From the NCBI GenBank assembly GCA_016214955.1, contig JACRMN010000012.1, positions 735,901 to 799,900 of the forward strand: DNA of 64,000 nt, written 5' to 3'. The stretch comes from Deltaproteobacteria bacterium. Lineage in GTDB: Bacteria; Myxococcota; Myxococcia; Myxococcales; Anaeromyxobacteraceae. A model generated the notes under the pieces. It saw only the letters and a list, made by a program, of their open reading frames with translations, was not told the DNA's origin and did no database searches. The position numbers were made by a program, and so were the translations under genes. Below are positions 17,398-28,017 of this stretch, piece after piece. How positions within the stretch are numbered: position 1 is the first letter of the stretch; every line of letters starts with the position of its first letter.

Positions 17398-19245
17398 GTG
17401 ATCCCCGACGCGGTCATCGAGGAGATCCGGAGCCGGATCGACATCGTGGCGGTACTGGGCCGCCACATGGAGCTGAAGAAGGCGGGCCGCACCTGGAAGG
17501 GCTGCTGCGTCTTCCATGGAGAGCGGACGCCGAGCTTTCACGTCTACCCCGAGGACAAGCACTGGAAGTGCTACGGCTGCGGGGAGTACGGCGACGTGTT
17601 CAAGTTCCTGCAGAAGCTGCAGGGCAAGGAGTTTCCCGAGGTGGTGCGGGCGCTGGCGGCCGACGTCGGGGTGGAGATCCCGGAGCGCGAGGAGGACTCC
17701 GCCGAGCAGCGGCAGCGTCGCAAGGAGCGGACCGAGGTCCTGGCCGCCTGCGACGCCGCGGCGCGCTACTACGCCGCCCGCCTGTGGAGCCGCTACGGCG
17801 AGCCGGCGCGCGCCTACCTCGACGGCCGCGGCATCGCCGAGGAGACCTCGCGCCGCTTCCGGCTGGGCGTGGCCGCCGACGCCTGGAACGACCTGCCGCC
17901 GCGCATGAAGGAGAAGGGCGTCGGCGAGGCGGCCCTGCTCAAGGCCGGCCTGCTGGTGCCGCGCGAGGGCAAGCGCCCCTACGACCGCTTCCGCGGCCGG
18001 CTGCTCTTCCCCATCGCCGGGCTCGACGGCGAGGTCATCGGCTTCGGCGCCCGGGTGCTGCCCGGCGGCGACGAGAAGGGGGCCAAGTACGTCAACAGCC
18101 CCGAGTCGCCGGTCTACAAGAAGAGCAAGGTGCTCTACGGGCTCGACCTGGCCCGCGAGGCCATCCGGCGGACCCGCAGCGCGGTGCTGGTGGAGGGCTA
18201 CTTCGACGTCATCGGCCTCCACCAGGTGGGCGTGAAGAACGCGGTGGCGGTCTGCGGCACCGCCCTCACCCCCGAGCACCTGGAGCTGCTCTCGCGCTGC
18301 GACTGCCGCGAGGTGACGCTCATCTTCGACGGCGACGTGGCGGGCCTGGCGGCCCCGGCCCGCGCCGCCCAGGCGCTCCTGCCCTCCGGCATCGCCGGCA
18401 AGGTGGCGGTGCTGCCCAGCGAGAAGGGCAAGACCGACCCCGACGAGTTCGCCCGGCAGAACGGCCTCTCGGCGGTGGAGGCGCTGGTGGCCGCGGCGCC
18501 CCCGCTCACCGAGTTCCTCATCGACCGCGCGGTGGAGAAGCACTGCGGCGGCGACGGCCCCGGCGCCCCGGTGGAGCGCAAGGTGGCCGCCTTCCGCGAG
18601 CTGCGCCCCTTCCTGGCGCTGGCCCAGGCCGGCATCGCCCGGGCTGCCTTCGAGGAGCGGGTGGCCCGGCGCCTGGGCGTGGATCTGGCGGCGCTGCAGG
18701 CCGAGCTCTCGGCCCCCGAGGCCCGGCAGCGCGGCCGGCCCTCGCCCGCACCTGCGCAGCCGCAGGCGCAGAGGCCGGCGGTTCGCCTCAGGCTCCAGGG
18801 CATGGGGGGGCCCGCCATCGATGCGCTGGGCCTGCTGGCCGTCTGGCCGACCGAGCTCGGGCCGATCGCGGAGGAGGAGGGCCTGGTGAACGTGCTGCCG
18901 CCCGGGCCGGTCGCCGACGCCGCACGGATGTTCCTGCGCGGAGAGCTGGATCCGGCGGGGCTCGTGGCGCGACTCGAGACCGCTCTGGACAGCGCGTCCC
19001 TCGGACGCCTGAAGCAGCTCGCCCTCGGCCCGGCGGCGCCCCGCAAGGAGCTGGCGGTGCGGGAGATGCGCCGCGCCATCCTCATGGCGAAGAAGGAAGA
19101 CCTCGAAGCGCAGATGGACAGGGTCCTCAAGGCGACCACCCGCGCCGGGAGCCCCGCCCCCGAGGAACTGGCAACGGAGCAGGGCGTCCTGGCCGCACGC
19201 ATGAGTGACCTGCAGAAGCGACTCAGGGCGCTGGAGCGCACCTGA
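17398..19245 (+). CDS. dnaG: DNA primase DnaG
   Basis: The product is 615 aa. It makes RNA primers at the replication fork. The N-terminal CHC2 zinc-binding domain is visible ([18 protein letters not shown], then [15 protein letters not shown]). The catalytic TOPRIM core includes [15 protein letters not shown] and [12 protein letters not shown], holding the metal-binding acids. The C-terminal third (about 430-615) is the variable helicase-binding domain. GTG 17398 is preceded by GGGAGGAG. It lies between yqeY and rpoD in the standard order. Confidence 0.96.
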   Translation: MIPDAVIEEIRSRIDIVAVLGRHMELKKAGRTWKGCCVFHGERTPSFHVYPEDKHWKCYGCGEYGDVFKFLQKLQGKEFPEVVRALAADVGVEIPEREEDSAEQRQRRKERTEVLAACDAAARYYAARLWSRYGEPARAYLDGRGIAEETSRRFRLGVAADAWNDLPPRMKEKGVGEAALLKAGLLVPREGKRPYDRFRGRLLFPIAGLDGEVIGFGARVLPGGDEKGAKYVNSPESPVYKKSKVLYGLDLAREAIRRTRSAVLVEGYFDVIGLHQVGVKNAVAVCGTALTPEHLELLSRCDCREVTLIFDGDVAGLAAPARAAQALLPSGIAGKVAVLPSEKGKTDPDEFARQNGLSAVEALVAAAPPLTEFLIDRAVEKHCGGDGPGAPVERKVAAFRELRPFLALAQAGIARAAFEERVARRLGVDLAALQAELSAPEARQRGRPSPAPAQPQAQRPAVRLRLQGMGGPAIDALGLLAVWPTELGPIAEEEGLVNVLPPGPVADAARMFLRGELDPAGLVARLETALDSASLGRLKQLALGPAAPRKELAVREMRRAILMAKKEDLEAQMDRVLKATTRAGSPAPEELATEQGVLAARMSDLQKRLRALERT

Positions 19246-19309
19246 TCCACGAGACTCGACCGTGCGGCGGGGCCCCCGTCGCAGGAAGCGAAGAGCGAGG
19301 AGCACGAGA

Positions 19310-21514
<2,205 letters not shown>

Positions 21515-21547
21515 CCCGTGGAGGGGCGGCCGGAGGCGATGGCAGAC

Positions 21548-21620
21548 GGGCCCATAGCTCAACGGCCAGAGCAGTCGGCTCATAACCGATCCGATCCAGG
21601 TTCGAATCCTGGTGGGCCCA
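21548..21620 (+). tRNA. tRNA with CAU anticodon, probably tRNA-Ile2
   Basis: A 73-base cloverleaf folds cleanly: acceptor GGGCCCA/TGGGCCC, D stem GCTC/GAGC, anticodon stem GTCGG/CCGAT around the loop CTCATAA (anticodon CAT), and T arm CCAGG-TTCGAAT-CCTGG. CCA is not encoded. CAU is used by initiator Met, elongator Met and lysidine-modified Ile2. The C4-G69 and C5-G68 pairs used by TilS are present. The first pair is a normal Watson-Crick pair, so it is not an initiator. I therefore favour Ile2 over elongator Met. Confidence 0.9.
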
Positions 21621-21667
21621 CAGCAGAGCATCGAACGGCGCGCGAGCGCCCCTGAGGAGGTCGTCCT

Positions 21668-22408
21668 TTGTCGCTGCGTGACAAGCTGAAGGCGCTGGAG
21701 GAGCTGCAGCAGATCGATCTCGAGGCCGGTGGGCTGGCGGCGGAGGCCGCTGCCCTGCCCGAGAAGCGGGCCCGGCTCGAGGCCGGGGTGGTCGCCGCCC
21801 GGAAGGCCTACGAGGGGCACAAGGCCCGCCTGGACGGCAACGAGCGCGAGAAGCGCGGCGCCGAGCAGATGCTGGCGCTGGAGCGGGACAAGGTGAAGAA
21901 GTGGGAGGGTCGGCTCGGCGAGATCAAGACGCCGCGGGAGTACGCCGCCCTCTCCCGCGAGATCGACATCGCCAAGAAGACCAACGACACCCAGAACGAG
22001 ACCCTGAAGGCGCTGGCCCTCCAGGCGCTGGAGATCCGCCAGGCGCTCGACGCAGCGGCCGACGCCCTCTCCGAGCAGGAGATGGCGGTCGAGACCGAGC
22101 TCAAGGCGCTCACCGCCAAGGAGCAGGAGTGCCAGAAGCGCCAGGCGGAGCTGGCGGCGCGACGGGCCGACGCCGCCAGGCGCGTGGACCCGGGGCTGCT
22201 CGCCCGCTACGAGGGGATCAAGAAGCGCCGCGCCGGGGTGGCGGTGGCGGCGGTGGTGGGCCAGACCTGCCGCGGATGCAACCGCAACATCCCGCCCCAG
22301 CTCTTCATCGTCCTGCAGCGGGCCGAGAGCATCGAGACCTGCCCCAACTGCAACCGCATCATCTACTCCTCCGACGCGGTCAATCCCCCCGCGCCGAGCC
22401 CGGCCTGA
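21668..22408 (+). CDS. Coiled-coil protein with C-terminal zinc ribbon
   Basis: The product is 246 aa from TTG 21668, with AGGAGG seven bases upstream and no closer ATG or GTG. Residues 1-185 form two long antiparallel helices (LKALEELQQIDLEAGGLAAEAAALPEKRARL... KKWEGRLGEIKTPREYAALSREIDIAKKTND). A C4 zinc ribbon (CRGCNRNIPPQL...ESIETCPNCNRIIY) ends the fold. This is the zf-RING_7/CT398-type family, a widespread helical hairpin plus zinc ribbon found in bacteria. The role is unproven. It lies directly before an RNase H-like gene, an arrangement that suggests a shared nucleic-acid role. Confidence 0.85.
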   Translation: MSLRDKLKALEELQQIDLEAGGLAAEAAALPEKRARLEAGVVAARKAYEGHKARLDGNEREKRGAEQMLALERDKVKKWEGRLGEIKTPREYAALSREIDIAKKTNDTQNETLKALALQALEIRQALDAAADALSEQEMAVETELKALTAKEQECQKRQAELAARRADAARRVDPGLLARYEGIKKRRAGVAVAAVVGQTCRGCNRNIPPQLFIVLQRAESIETCPNCNRIIYSSDAVNPPAPSPA

Positions 22409-22410
22409 CC

Positions 22411-23172
22411 GTGAGCCGCACCGTCCTCGCCGACCTGCTGCGCTTCATCGCCGCCAACGAGCGGCTGCCCAGCACGCTGGAGCGCTACAAGGGGTACGAC
22501 CGCGACACCCTGGGGAAGCTCATCAACGCCGCCGCCGACCGGGTGGAGGAGCTGGAGAAGGCGGCCGCCGAGGCCGCCGCCCCCAAGGGCAAGTCGAGCC
22601 TCAAGGTGCGCAAGGCCAGCCACGTGGAGCAGGCGGCGCGCCAGTCGGCCGAGGAGCTGGAGTCGGCCATGAACGACTCCAAGGCCGAGCGCGAGCGCAA
22701 GAAGGCCGAGCGCAGCGCCACCGCCGCCCGCGAGGCCGAGAAGGCCCGCGAGGAGGCGGCCCGGCCCCCGCCCCGCTACCAGCTGTTCACCGACGGTGCC
22801 TCCCGCGGAAACCCCGGCCCGTCCGGCGCCGGCGCCGTGATCCTGAGCCCCGAGGGGCAGATCGTCGCCAAGCTGGGCAAGTTCCTCGACGAGAACACCA
22901 ACAACTTCGCCGAGTACATGGGGCTCATCCTGGGCCTGAAACGGGCCCGGGCCATGGGCATCAAGGAGCTGGACGTCTTCAGCGACTCGGAGCTCCTGGT
23001 GAAGCAGCTCTCCGGCGAGTACCAGGTGAAGGCCGAGAACCTCCGGCCGCTCCACGACGAGGCCCAACAGCTCCTCTCCACCTTCCCGGAGATCGCCGTC
23101 CGCCACGTGCCGCGCGAGCAGAACACCCTCGCCGACGAGATGTCGAACCGCGCCATCGACCAGCGGCTGTAG
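22411..23172 (+). CDS. RNase HI-like protein with helical N-terminal extension
   Basis: The product is 253 aa from GTG 22411, two bases after the previous stop. Residues 1-120 are helical and charged. Residues 127-250 form an RNase H fold with the catalytic acids in order: FTDGASRGNPGPSGAGAVI (Asp), NNFAEYMGLILGL (Glu), DVFSDSELLVKQLSGEYQVK (Asp), and NTLADEMSNRAID (final Asp). This is the reverse-transcriptase-like/archaeal-type RNase HI subgroup. It would cleave RNA in RNA-DNA hybrids. The extension may bind the zinc-ribbon neighbour or nucleic acid. Confidence 0.88.
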   Translation: MSRTVLADLLRFIAANERLPSTLERYKGYDRDTLGKLINAAADRVEELEKAAAEAAAPKGKSSLKVRKASHVEQAARQSAEELESAMNDSKAERERKKAERSATAAREAEKAREEAARPPPRYQLFTDGASRGNPGPSGAGAVILSPEGQIVAKLGKFLDENTNNFAEYMGLILGLKRARAMGIKELDVFSDSELLVKQLSGEYQVKAENLRPLHDEAQQLLSTFPEIAVRHVPREQNTLADEMSNRAIDQRL

Positions 23173-23178
23173 CCGGGC

Positions 23179-23952
23179 ATGCCCTCTGCGGCCGCCTTCG
23201 CCATCGGGCTCGCGGCGGGCGCCTTCGGCGGGCTGATGGGGGTGGGCGGCGGGCTGATCACCATCCCGCTGCTGGTGCGGTTCTTCGGCCTGAGGCAGCA
23301 GGCGGCCCACGGCACCAGCCTGGTGGCGCTGGTCTTCACCGGCGCCGGCGGCGCGCTGGCCTACGCGGTCCGCGGCACGGTGGACCCGCTGGCCGCGGCC
23401 CTGATGGCCTCCACCGCGGTGTGGACCGCGCCGGTGGGCGCGCGACACGCCCACGCCCTGCCGGAGCGATCGCTGCGCCGCTGGTTCGCCCTCTTCGTGC
23501 TGGTGGTGGTGGCGGCGCTGCTGCTCCGGCCGCTGCTGGCGGGCGAGCCCCACCCGGTGTCGCTGGCGGTGAAGGTGCCGGTGCTCCTCGCCACCGGCCT
23601 CTTCACCGGGTACCTGGTGGGCATGATGGGCGTGGGGGGCGGGGTGGTGATGGTGCCGGCCATGGTGCTGCTCGTGGGCTTCACCCAGGTGCAGGCGCAG
23701 GGGAGCTCGCTGCTCGCCATGGTGCCGGCCGGCGCTGCCGGCGCCGCCACCCACTGGCGGCTCGGCAACGTGGCGCGGCCGGTGCTGCCCGGCCTGGTGC
23801 TGGGCATCCTCTGCGGTGCGCTGGCCGGCGGATCGCTGGCCCAGGTGCTCCCGCAGGTCTGGCTCCGCCACGCCTTCGCTGCCATGCTGCTCTGGACCGG
23901 GATCCGCGGCTGGCGCAAGGGCCCGCCGGACGCGCCGGAGGAGGGGACATGA
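23179..23952 (+). CDS. TauE/SafE family exporter, copy 1
   Basis: The product is 257 aa with about eight membrane helices and two pseudo-repeats, each beginning with a glycine-rich motif: FGGLMGVGGGLITIPLLVR, then MMGVGGGVVMVPAMVLL. The segment GLRQQAAHGTSLVALVFTGAG is typical for the family (formerly DUF81), which exports sulfite, sulfoacetate or other organosulfur anions. Its stop overlaps the start of a close paralogue by four bases. It starts at ATG 23179, seven bases after the RNase H-like gene. Confidence 0.87.
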   Translation: MPSAAAFAIGLAAGAFGGLMGVGGGLITIPLLVRFFGLRQQAAHGTSLVALVFTGAGGALAYAVRGTVDPLAAALMASTAVWTAPVGARHAHALPERSLRRWFALFVLVVVAALLLRPLLAGEPHPVSLAVKVPVLLATGLFTGYLVGMMGVGGGVVMVPAMVLLVGFTQVQAQGSSLLAMVPAGAAGAATHWRLGNVARPVLPGLVLGILCGALAGGSLAQVLPQVWLRHAFAAMLLWTGIRGWRKGPPDAPEEGT

Positions 23953-24713
23953 TCGGCAAGGGGCTCGTCATCGGGCTGGTGGGGGGCGCCTTCGGCGGCC
24001 TGGTGGGGCTGGGCGGGGGCGTGGTCATGGTGCCGATGCTGGTCGGGCTGGCGAAGCTCCGGCAGCAGCAGGCCCATGGCACCAGCCTGGTGGCCCTGGT
24101 CTTCACCGGCCTGGTCGGCGCCGCCACCTACTTCACGCGCGGCAAGGTGGACGTGGTGGGCGCGCTCCTGCTGGCGGCGCCCGCGGTCTTCACCGCGCGG
24201 CTCGGGGCCCGCTACGCCCACGCGCTGCCGGAGTGGAAGCTGAAGCGGGCCTTCGGCGGCTTCCTGGTCTTGGTGTCGATCCTGCTCCTCTCCAAGACCT
24301 GGATAGCGGGCGGGTCGGTGCCGGCCACCGGCTGGGCGCTGGCGGCGGTGCTGGTACCGGTGGGCCTGCTGGTGGGCTTCCTCTCCGGGATGATGGGCGT
24401 GGGCGGCGGCAACATGATGGTGCCGGCCATGGTGCTGCTGGCGGGATTCCCTCAGGTGCTGGCCCAGGGCACCTCGCTCCTCGCCATGGTGCCGGCCGGC
24501 GCGGTGGGCGCGCACGCGCACTGGCAGCTCGGCAACGTGGTCCGGCCGCTCCTGCCCGGCATCGTCCTCGGGATCCTGCTGGGCACGCTGGCCGGCAGCG
24601 CCATGGCGCTCCAGCTCCCCGAGCTGGCGCTGCGCCTGGCCTTCGCCGCCATCCTGGTCTACACCGGCGTGAAGTTCCTGCGGACGAGGCGGCCCGAGGC
24701 CCAGGGCGGCTGA
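23949..24713 (+). CDS. TauE/SafE family exporter, copy 2
   Basis: The product is 254 aa and clearly related to the preceding protein; the two share HGTSLVALVFTG and SLLAMVPAGA, among other blocks. The two pseudo-repeats GGLVGLGGGVVMVPMLVGL and MMGVGGGNMMVPAMVLL are both present. The four-base ATGA overlap with copy 1 implies cotranslation. The two proteins may form a heteromer or carry different anions. No sulfur-metabolism gene lies in the window to point to a substrate. Confidence 0.87.
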   Translation: MIGKGLVIGLVGGAFGGLVGLGGGVVMVPMLVGLAKLRQQQAHGTSLVALVFTGLVGAATYFTRGKVDVVGALLLAAPAVFTARLGARYAHALPEWKLKRAFGGFLVLVSILLLSKTWIAGGSVPATGWALAAVLVPVGLLVGFLSGMMGVGGGNMMVPAMVLLAGFPQVLAQGTSLLAMVPAGAVGAHAHWQLGNVVRPLLPGIVLGILLGTLAGSAMALQLPELALRLAFAAILVYTGVKFLRTRRPEAQGG

Positions 24714-25159
24714 GCGCCGTCACCGGATTCCCAGTCGCTCCAGGACCACTGCGGCCGCCGGGCCGCGGGCGACGGCTTCGGAGAGGAGCAGGATCTCGCC
24801 GCCGGTATCGCGATGGACGAGGCGCGCGGCGCAGGGGGTGCGCTGGCAGCCGTCGGGGACGAGAAGGCCGCGCCGCGTCTCCGACCGGCCGCGCCCGACC
24901 GGGCCGCGCCTGACCGAGAGTAGATCGGAGGGAGAGGGCGCGGCTGCCGTGGCGAGGGCGCTTGCGAATGCCTGGGAGGTACAAACGGAGTGCGTCGGGA
25001 AGCGAGTTTCGGTCTCCCGACGCGCGGGCCTATTGCACGGTGGCCCTGGAATGTCGTCAGTCGAGTCGCACCAACGGGCCCGGAGACGGCGTAGGACAAG
25101 CAGGCGCCGTGGTCCAACCTGGCCAGGCTCTTGGTGCGAGAGGCGGGGCGCGGGTCCCG
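24714..25159. other. Intergenic region with inverted repeats, next to transposase
   Basis: No convincing gene lies here. A minus-strand frame ending at 24720 (reading ...GLLVPDGCQRTPCAARLVH..., ending LERLGIR) looks protein-like but has no start codon, so it may be a decayed gene. Two inverted repeats are present: GCGTCGGGA/TCCCGACGC (24992-25023) and TCGCACCAA/TTGGTGCGA (25066-25139). They lie downstream of the REP-associated transposase and may be its recognition sites. Confidence 0.4.
24992..25023. repeat. Inverted repeat, candidate REP-like hairpin
   Basis: GCGTCGGGA at 24992-25000 pairs perfectly with TCCCGACGC at 25015-25023 around a 14-base loop. It lies about 135 bases beyond the stop of the Y1 transposase. 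Such palindromes next to these genes are usual recognition sites, but only one copy is seen here. Confidence 0.4.
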
Positions 25160-26038
25160 TCAGCCGAACGTTGCGCAGGGTGCTCCGTGCAGGACGCGCA
25201 TCAGGTACGTCCCAGCAGGGAACACGACCGCACGGTCGTCGCGTATCCAGGCATCCAACGCCTCCCGGTACTGGGCGAGGAATTCAGAGAGCTGGCCGAG
25301 CAACTCGATCCGCTTCCACTTGTCCCGCGCAGCGACCCGCGGGTGGAGGGCACCGCGCGGCTCCCCCGATGCCGGGCGAGCAGTGGGACGTTGGGCGAGC
25401 ACGCGGGCCACGCCGAGGAAGGCCTTCCCCTGTCGCTCGATGACTTCCCGCTCCTCCAGAGCGCCGCGGAGGGCCACGGCGAAGTCCTCCGCCGATGCGA
25501 AGCCGGGAGGTGCGGTGATTTCGAGAGAGACGGACTCCGGCAGGAGCCCCCTGGGGCTGAAAAAGTGTTTGGGCCGACAGGCGACGATGGTGGCTCCGAC
25601 GCGGTCAGGGCCCGACCAAAGGCCGGGCCACTCGCGGCCAGCGCGAACGAGCCCGGCGGCGACGGGATTGGCGAGTGCGTAGGCCGCCTTGGCAAGCACG
25701 TCCTCGGGGGTAGCGAGAGCAACGGCGCTGTAGCTGTTGGGGCCCCAGAAGGACTCGCTGCGGCCGAGACCGGTGTTCAGAGCCCGCGCAACGAGGGCAT
25801 CGAGGAGCTGGCCGAAGGCGGGGAGCCGGGCGTGGGGGTCGGTGAGGACCAGATGGTAGTGGTTGCTGAGGACGCAGAAGGCGTGGATGCGGATGTCGAA
25901 GCGCTGCGCGGCGAGGGCCAGGAGGTAGAGGAAGACCTCGTTGACCAGGCGCCCGGGGCGGAGGAGGAACTGCCTCTGGGTGCAGCGGCGGGAGACGAGG
26001 TAGCAGGTGCCTGGGAGGACTTGGCGCGGAGCGGTCAC
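25160..26038 (-). CDS. REP-associated tyrosine (Y1) transposase
   Basis: The product is about 292 aa from GTG 26038; an ATG at 26137 would add a poor N-terminus. PGTCYLVSRRCTQRQFLL is the typical start of the family. HAFCVLSNHYHLVL carries the HUH metal-binding pair, and the catalytic Tyr is expected in the following helix region. RAYT proteins are single-domain relatives of IS200/IS605 TnpA; they nick single-stranded palindromes (REPs) and are often stably kept in chromosomes. The C-terminal 120 residues are a typical myxobacterial extension. No IS ends are obvious, so it is probably a domesticated or solitary copy. Confidence 0.8.
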   Translation of the reverse strand: MTAPRQVLPGTCYLVSRRCTQRQFLLRPGRLVNEVFLYLLALAAQRFDIRIHAFCVLSNHYHLVLTDPHARLPAFGQLLDALVARALNTGLGRSESFWGPNSYSAVALATPEDVLAKAAYALANPVAAGLVRAGREWPGLWSGPDRVGATIVACRPKHFFSPRGLLPESVSLEITAPPGFASAEDFAVALRGALEEREVIERQGKAFLGVARVLAQRPTARPASGEPRGALHPRVAARDKWKRIELLGQLSEFLAQYREALDAWIRDDRAVVFPAGTYLMRVLHGAPCATFG

Positions 26039-26148
26039 GAGTGGCGGCAAGGCAGGAGGCGTGCCGCGGGAGCAGGCCGGAAGACGAGGGGTTGGCAGGG
26101 GGCCGGGGCCGTGGCGGAGCCGGGGCGGATGCCGCACGGTACTCTCGG

Positions 26149-26184
26149 TTGGGTCAGCCGCTGGGTCAGCCGGTTGGGTCAGCC
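26149..26184. repeat. Short tandem repeat, three copies of TGGGTCAGCC
   Basis: TTGGGTCAGCCG, CTGGGTCAGCCG and, after one extra G, TTGGGTCAGCC follow each other between the mdcH stop and the transposase start. The function is unknown; it may be replication slippage or a mark left by transposase activity. Confidence 0.6.
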
Positions 26185-26209
26185 CCGCGCCGAGCGCGGC
26201 CCGCCTCGA

Positions 26210-27145
26210 TCACCGCCCCCTCTCCTCGATCTCCCGCCGCACCCACTCTGCCGCCCCGGCCAGCGAGCGGAAGTCGGCCACCGAGCGGGCGGCGGCGCCG
26301 GGCAAGAGCTCTCCGGCCATGCGCGCCAGGGCGGCGCCGGGCCCGAGCTCCAGGAACACGGTGCAGCCCAGCTCGGCCGCCGCCGCCAGGCAGTCGGCCC
26401 AGGCGATGCGCCGAGAGAGCTGCCGCGAGAGCGCCGAGACCGCCTCGGGCCGCCCGCGCACCGGCGCCGCGCCAACGCCCGACAGGACGGGCACCTCCGG
26501 CGCCGCCAGGTCCGAGCCGGTGAGGGCCGCCGCGAAGGGGATGACCGCCGCGGCCAGGAGCGAGGTGTGGGCGGCGACGCCGACGGGGAGCCGCAGCGCG
26601 GTGCGAGCGCCGGCGGCCAGCGCCGCCTCGGCGAGGCCGGGGAGCACCGCGGCCGGACCGCCCAGCACCAGATGGTCGGGACCGTTGTCGATGGCCACCT
26701 CCGCCCCGGCCGCCGCCGCCAGCGCCTCGATGCGGGCCCGCGGCAGGCCGCGCACGCCCAGCAGCCCGGAGGGCACCGCCGCCGCTCCGTCCATGTGGGC
26801 CGCCCGCTCGGCGGCGAGCCGCACCGCCTCCTCGGCGGCGAGCGCGCCGGCGCAGCCGTAGGCGGTGAGCTCGCCCAGGCTGTAGCCGGCAACCAGGAGC
26901 GGCGCCGGCAGCGCCTCGCGGAGCGCCGCCCAGGCCGCCAGGGTCACCGCGCACACCAGCGGCTGCGCCACCCGGTTCTCGAAGACGCGGTCGCCGCCCT
27001 GCTCGGCGGTGGCCCGCAGCCCGCCGGGCACGAGCCGCTCGGCGTCGGCGAGGAGCGCCTCGGCGGCGGCGTGGCCGCGGAGCGGCTCCAGCATGCCGGC
27101 GTGCTGGCCGCCCTGGCCGGGGCAGAGGAGCGCCAGGCCGCTCAC
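26210..27145 (-). CDS. mdcH: Malonate decarboxylase epsilon subunit (malonyl transferase) MdcH
   Basis: The product is 311 aa and resembles FabD malonyl-CoA:ACP transacylase. LALLCPGQGGQHAGM is the N-terminal motif, GYSLGELTAYG holds the nucleophilic Ser, and the later AAHTSLL contains the catalytic His. In the malonate decarboxylase system it loads malonate onto the ACP subunit so that catalysis can start. The GTG start overlaps the mdcB stop by four bases. It is the last gene of the mdc unit. Confidence 0.9.
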   Translation of the reverse strand: MSGLALLCPGQGGQHAGMLEPLRGHAAAEALLADAERLVPGGLRATAEQGGDRVFENRVAQPLVCAVTLAAWAALREALPAPLLVAGYSLGELTAYGCAGALAAEEAVRLAAERAAHMDGAAAVPSGLLGVRGLPRARIEALAAAAGAEVAIDNGPDHLVLGGPAAVLPGLAEAALAAGARTALRLPVGVAAHTSLLAAAVIPFAAALTGSDLAAPEVPVLSGVGAAPVRGRPEAVSALSRQLSRRIAWADCLAAAAELGCTVFLELGPGAALARMAGELLPGAAARSVADFRSLAGAAEWVRREIEERGR

Positions 27146-28017
27146 CGGCTCCTCCCCGGGTTGCCCTGCTCGCCGAGCCGCTCCACGAACAGCGCTCCGG
27201 CCAGCATGTCGGCGCTGCCGCCGGGGGAGAGGCCGCGGTCCACGAAGGCGCGGTGAACCGCCCGGGCGCGCAGCTGCCACCCGGGCGAGAGGACGCCGCC
27301 CGCGTCGAGGAAGCGGCGCGCCGCCGCCTGAGCGAAGGCGAGCCCGCCGGCTCCGCCCCGGTGGAGCAGGTTGGTGTCGGGGAGCGCGGCCACGAGCGCG
27401 TACAGCGCCTGCAGGGCGGCCCGCCGGCGCCCGGCCCCGCGCGCCAGGCAGGAGCGCAGCGCCGGCAGCGCCACGCCGAAGAGGTGCGGGAAGCCGGCCA
27501 GCGCCTCGTCGCGGGCTCCGGGGAGGCCGTGGTGGCGAGCGGCCCGCGAGCCGTGGCTCCGCGGGTCCGGCGGGAGGTCCCGCAGCGCGGCGCCGAAGTG
27601 GCGACGCACCGCCGCGCCCAGGTCATCGCCCGGCGTCCGGCCCGCTGCGCCCTCGCGCCCGGCGGCGGCCGAGAGCAGTCCCAGGGCGAAGAGGGCGCCG
27701 CGGTGTGTGTTGACGCCGCCGGTGGCCCGCAGCATCCGGGCCTCGGCAGCCACGGCCAGGTCGCGCAGCGCCGCGAAGGGCGCGCCCTCGGCGCCGGCCC
27801 GGGCCAGGGACGCGAAGGCGCCGCGGAGCGCCAGCAGGCTCCGGAAGAAGGTGCCGGCGTCCATGTCGCCGTGGGCGCCCGCGTCGCCGGGGCTCACCAG
27901 CCCCGGCTTGCCCGGGAGCACCAGCTCCTCGTGGAGCGCAGCCAGCGCGGCCCGGCCGACGTCGCCGGGGAGGGGCGCCAGGGCGGCGCGCGCCAGGGCC
28001 GGGGCGGGCGGCGTCAC
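27142..28017 (-). CDS. mdcB: Triphosphoribosyl-dephospho-CoA synthase MdcB
   Basis: The product is 291 aa and related to CitG. It makes the 2'-(5''-triphosphoribosyl)-3'-dephospho-CoA precursor of the ACP prosthetic group from ATP and dephospho-CoA. Family blocks visible are ELVLPGKPGLVSPGDAGAHGDMDAGTFFRS, GGVNTHRGALFALGLL, ALPDTNLLHRGG and DRGLSPGGSADMLAGALF. GTG 28017 overlaps the mdcG stop by four bases, and its own stop overlaps mdcH. The enzyme is cytoplasmic and needed only for cofactor assembly. Confidence 0.92.
   Translation of the reverse strand: MTPPAPALARAALAPLPGDVGRAALAALHEELVLPGKPGLVSPGDAGAHGDMDAGTFFRSLLALRGAFASLARAGAEGAPFAALRDLAVAAEARMLRATGGVNTHRGALFALGLLSAAAGREGAAGRTPGDDLGAAVRRHFGAALRDLPPDPRSHGSRAARHHGLPGARDEALAGFPHLFGVALPALRSCLARGAGRRRAALQALYALVAALPDTNLLHRGGAGGLAFAQAAARRFLDAGGVLSPGWQLRARAVHRAFVDRGLSPGGSADMLAGALFVERLGEQGNPGRSR

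Noticed and set aside
24720-24930. Small minus-strand gene ending LERLGIR
   Set aside because: The reading looks protein-like but has no ATG, GTG or TTG start and no ribosome site; kept only as a possible remnant.
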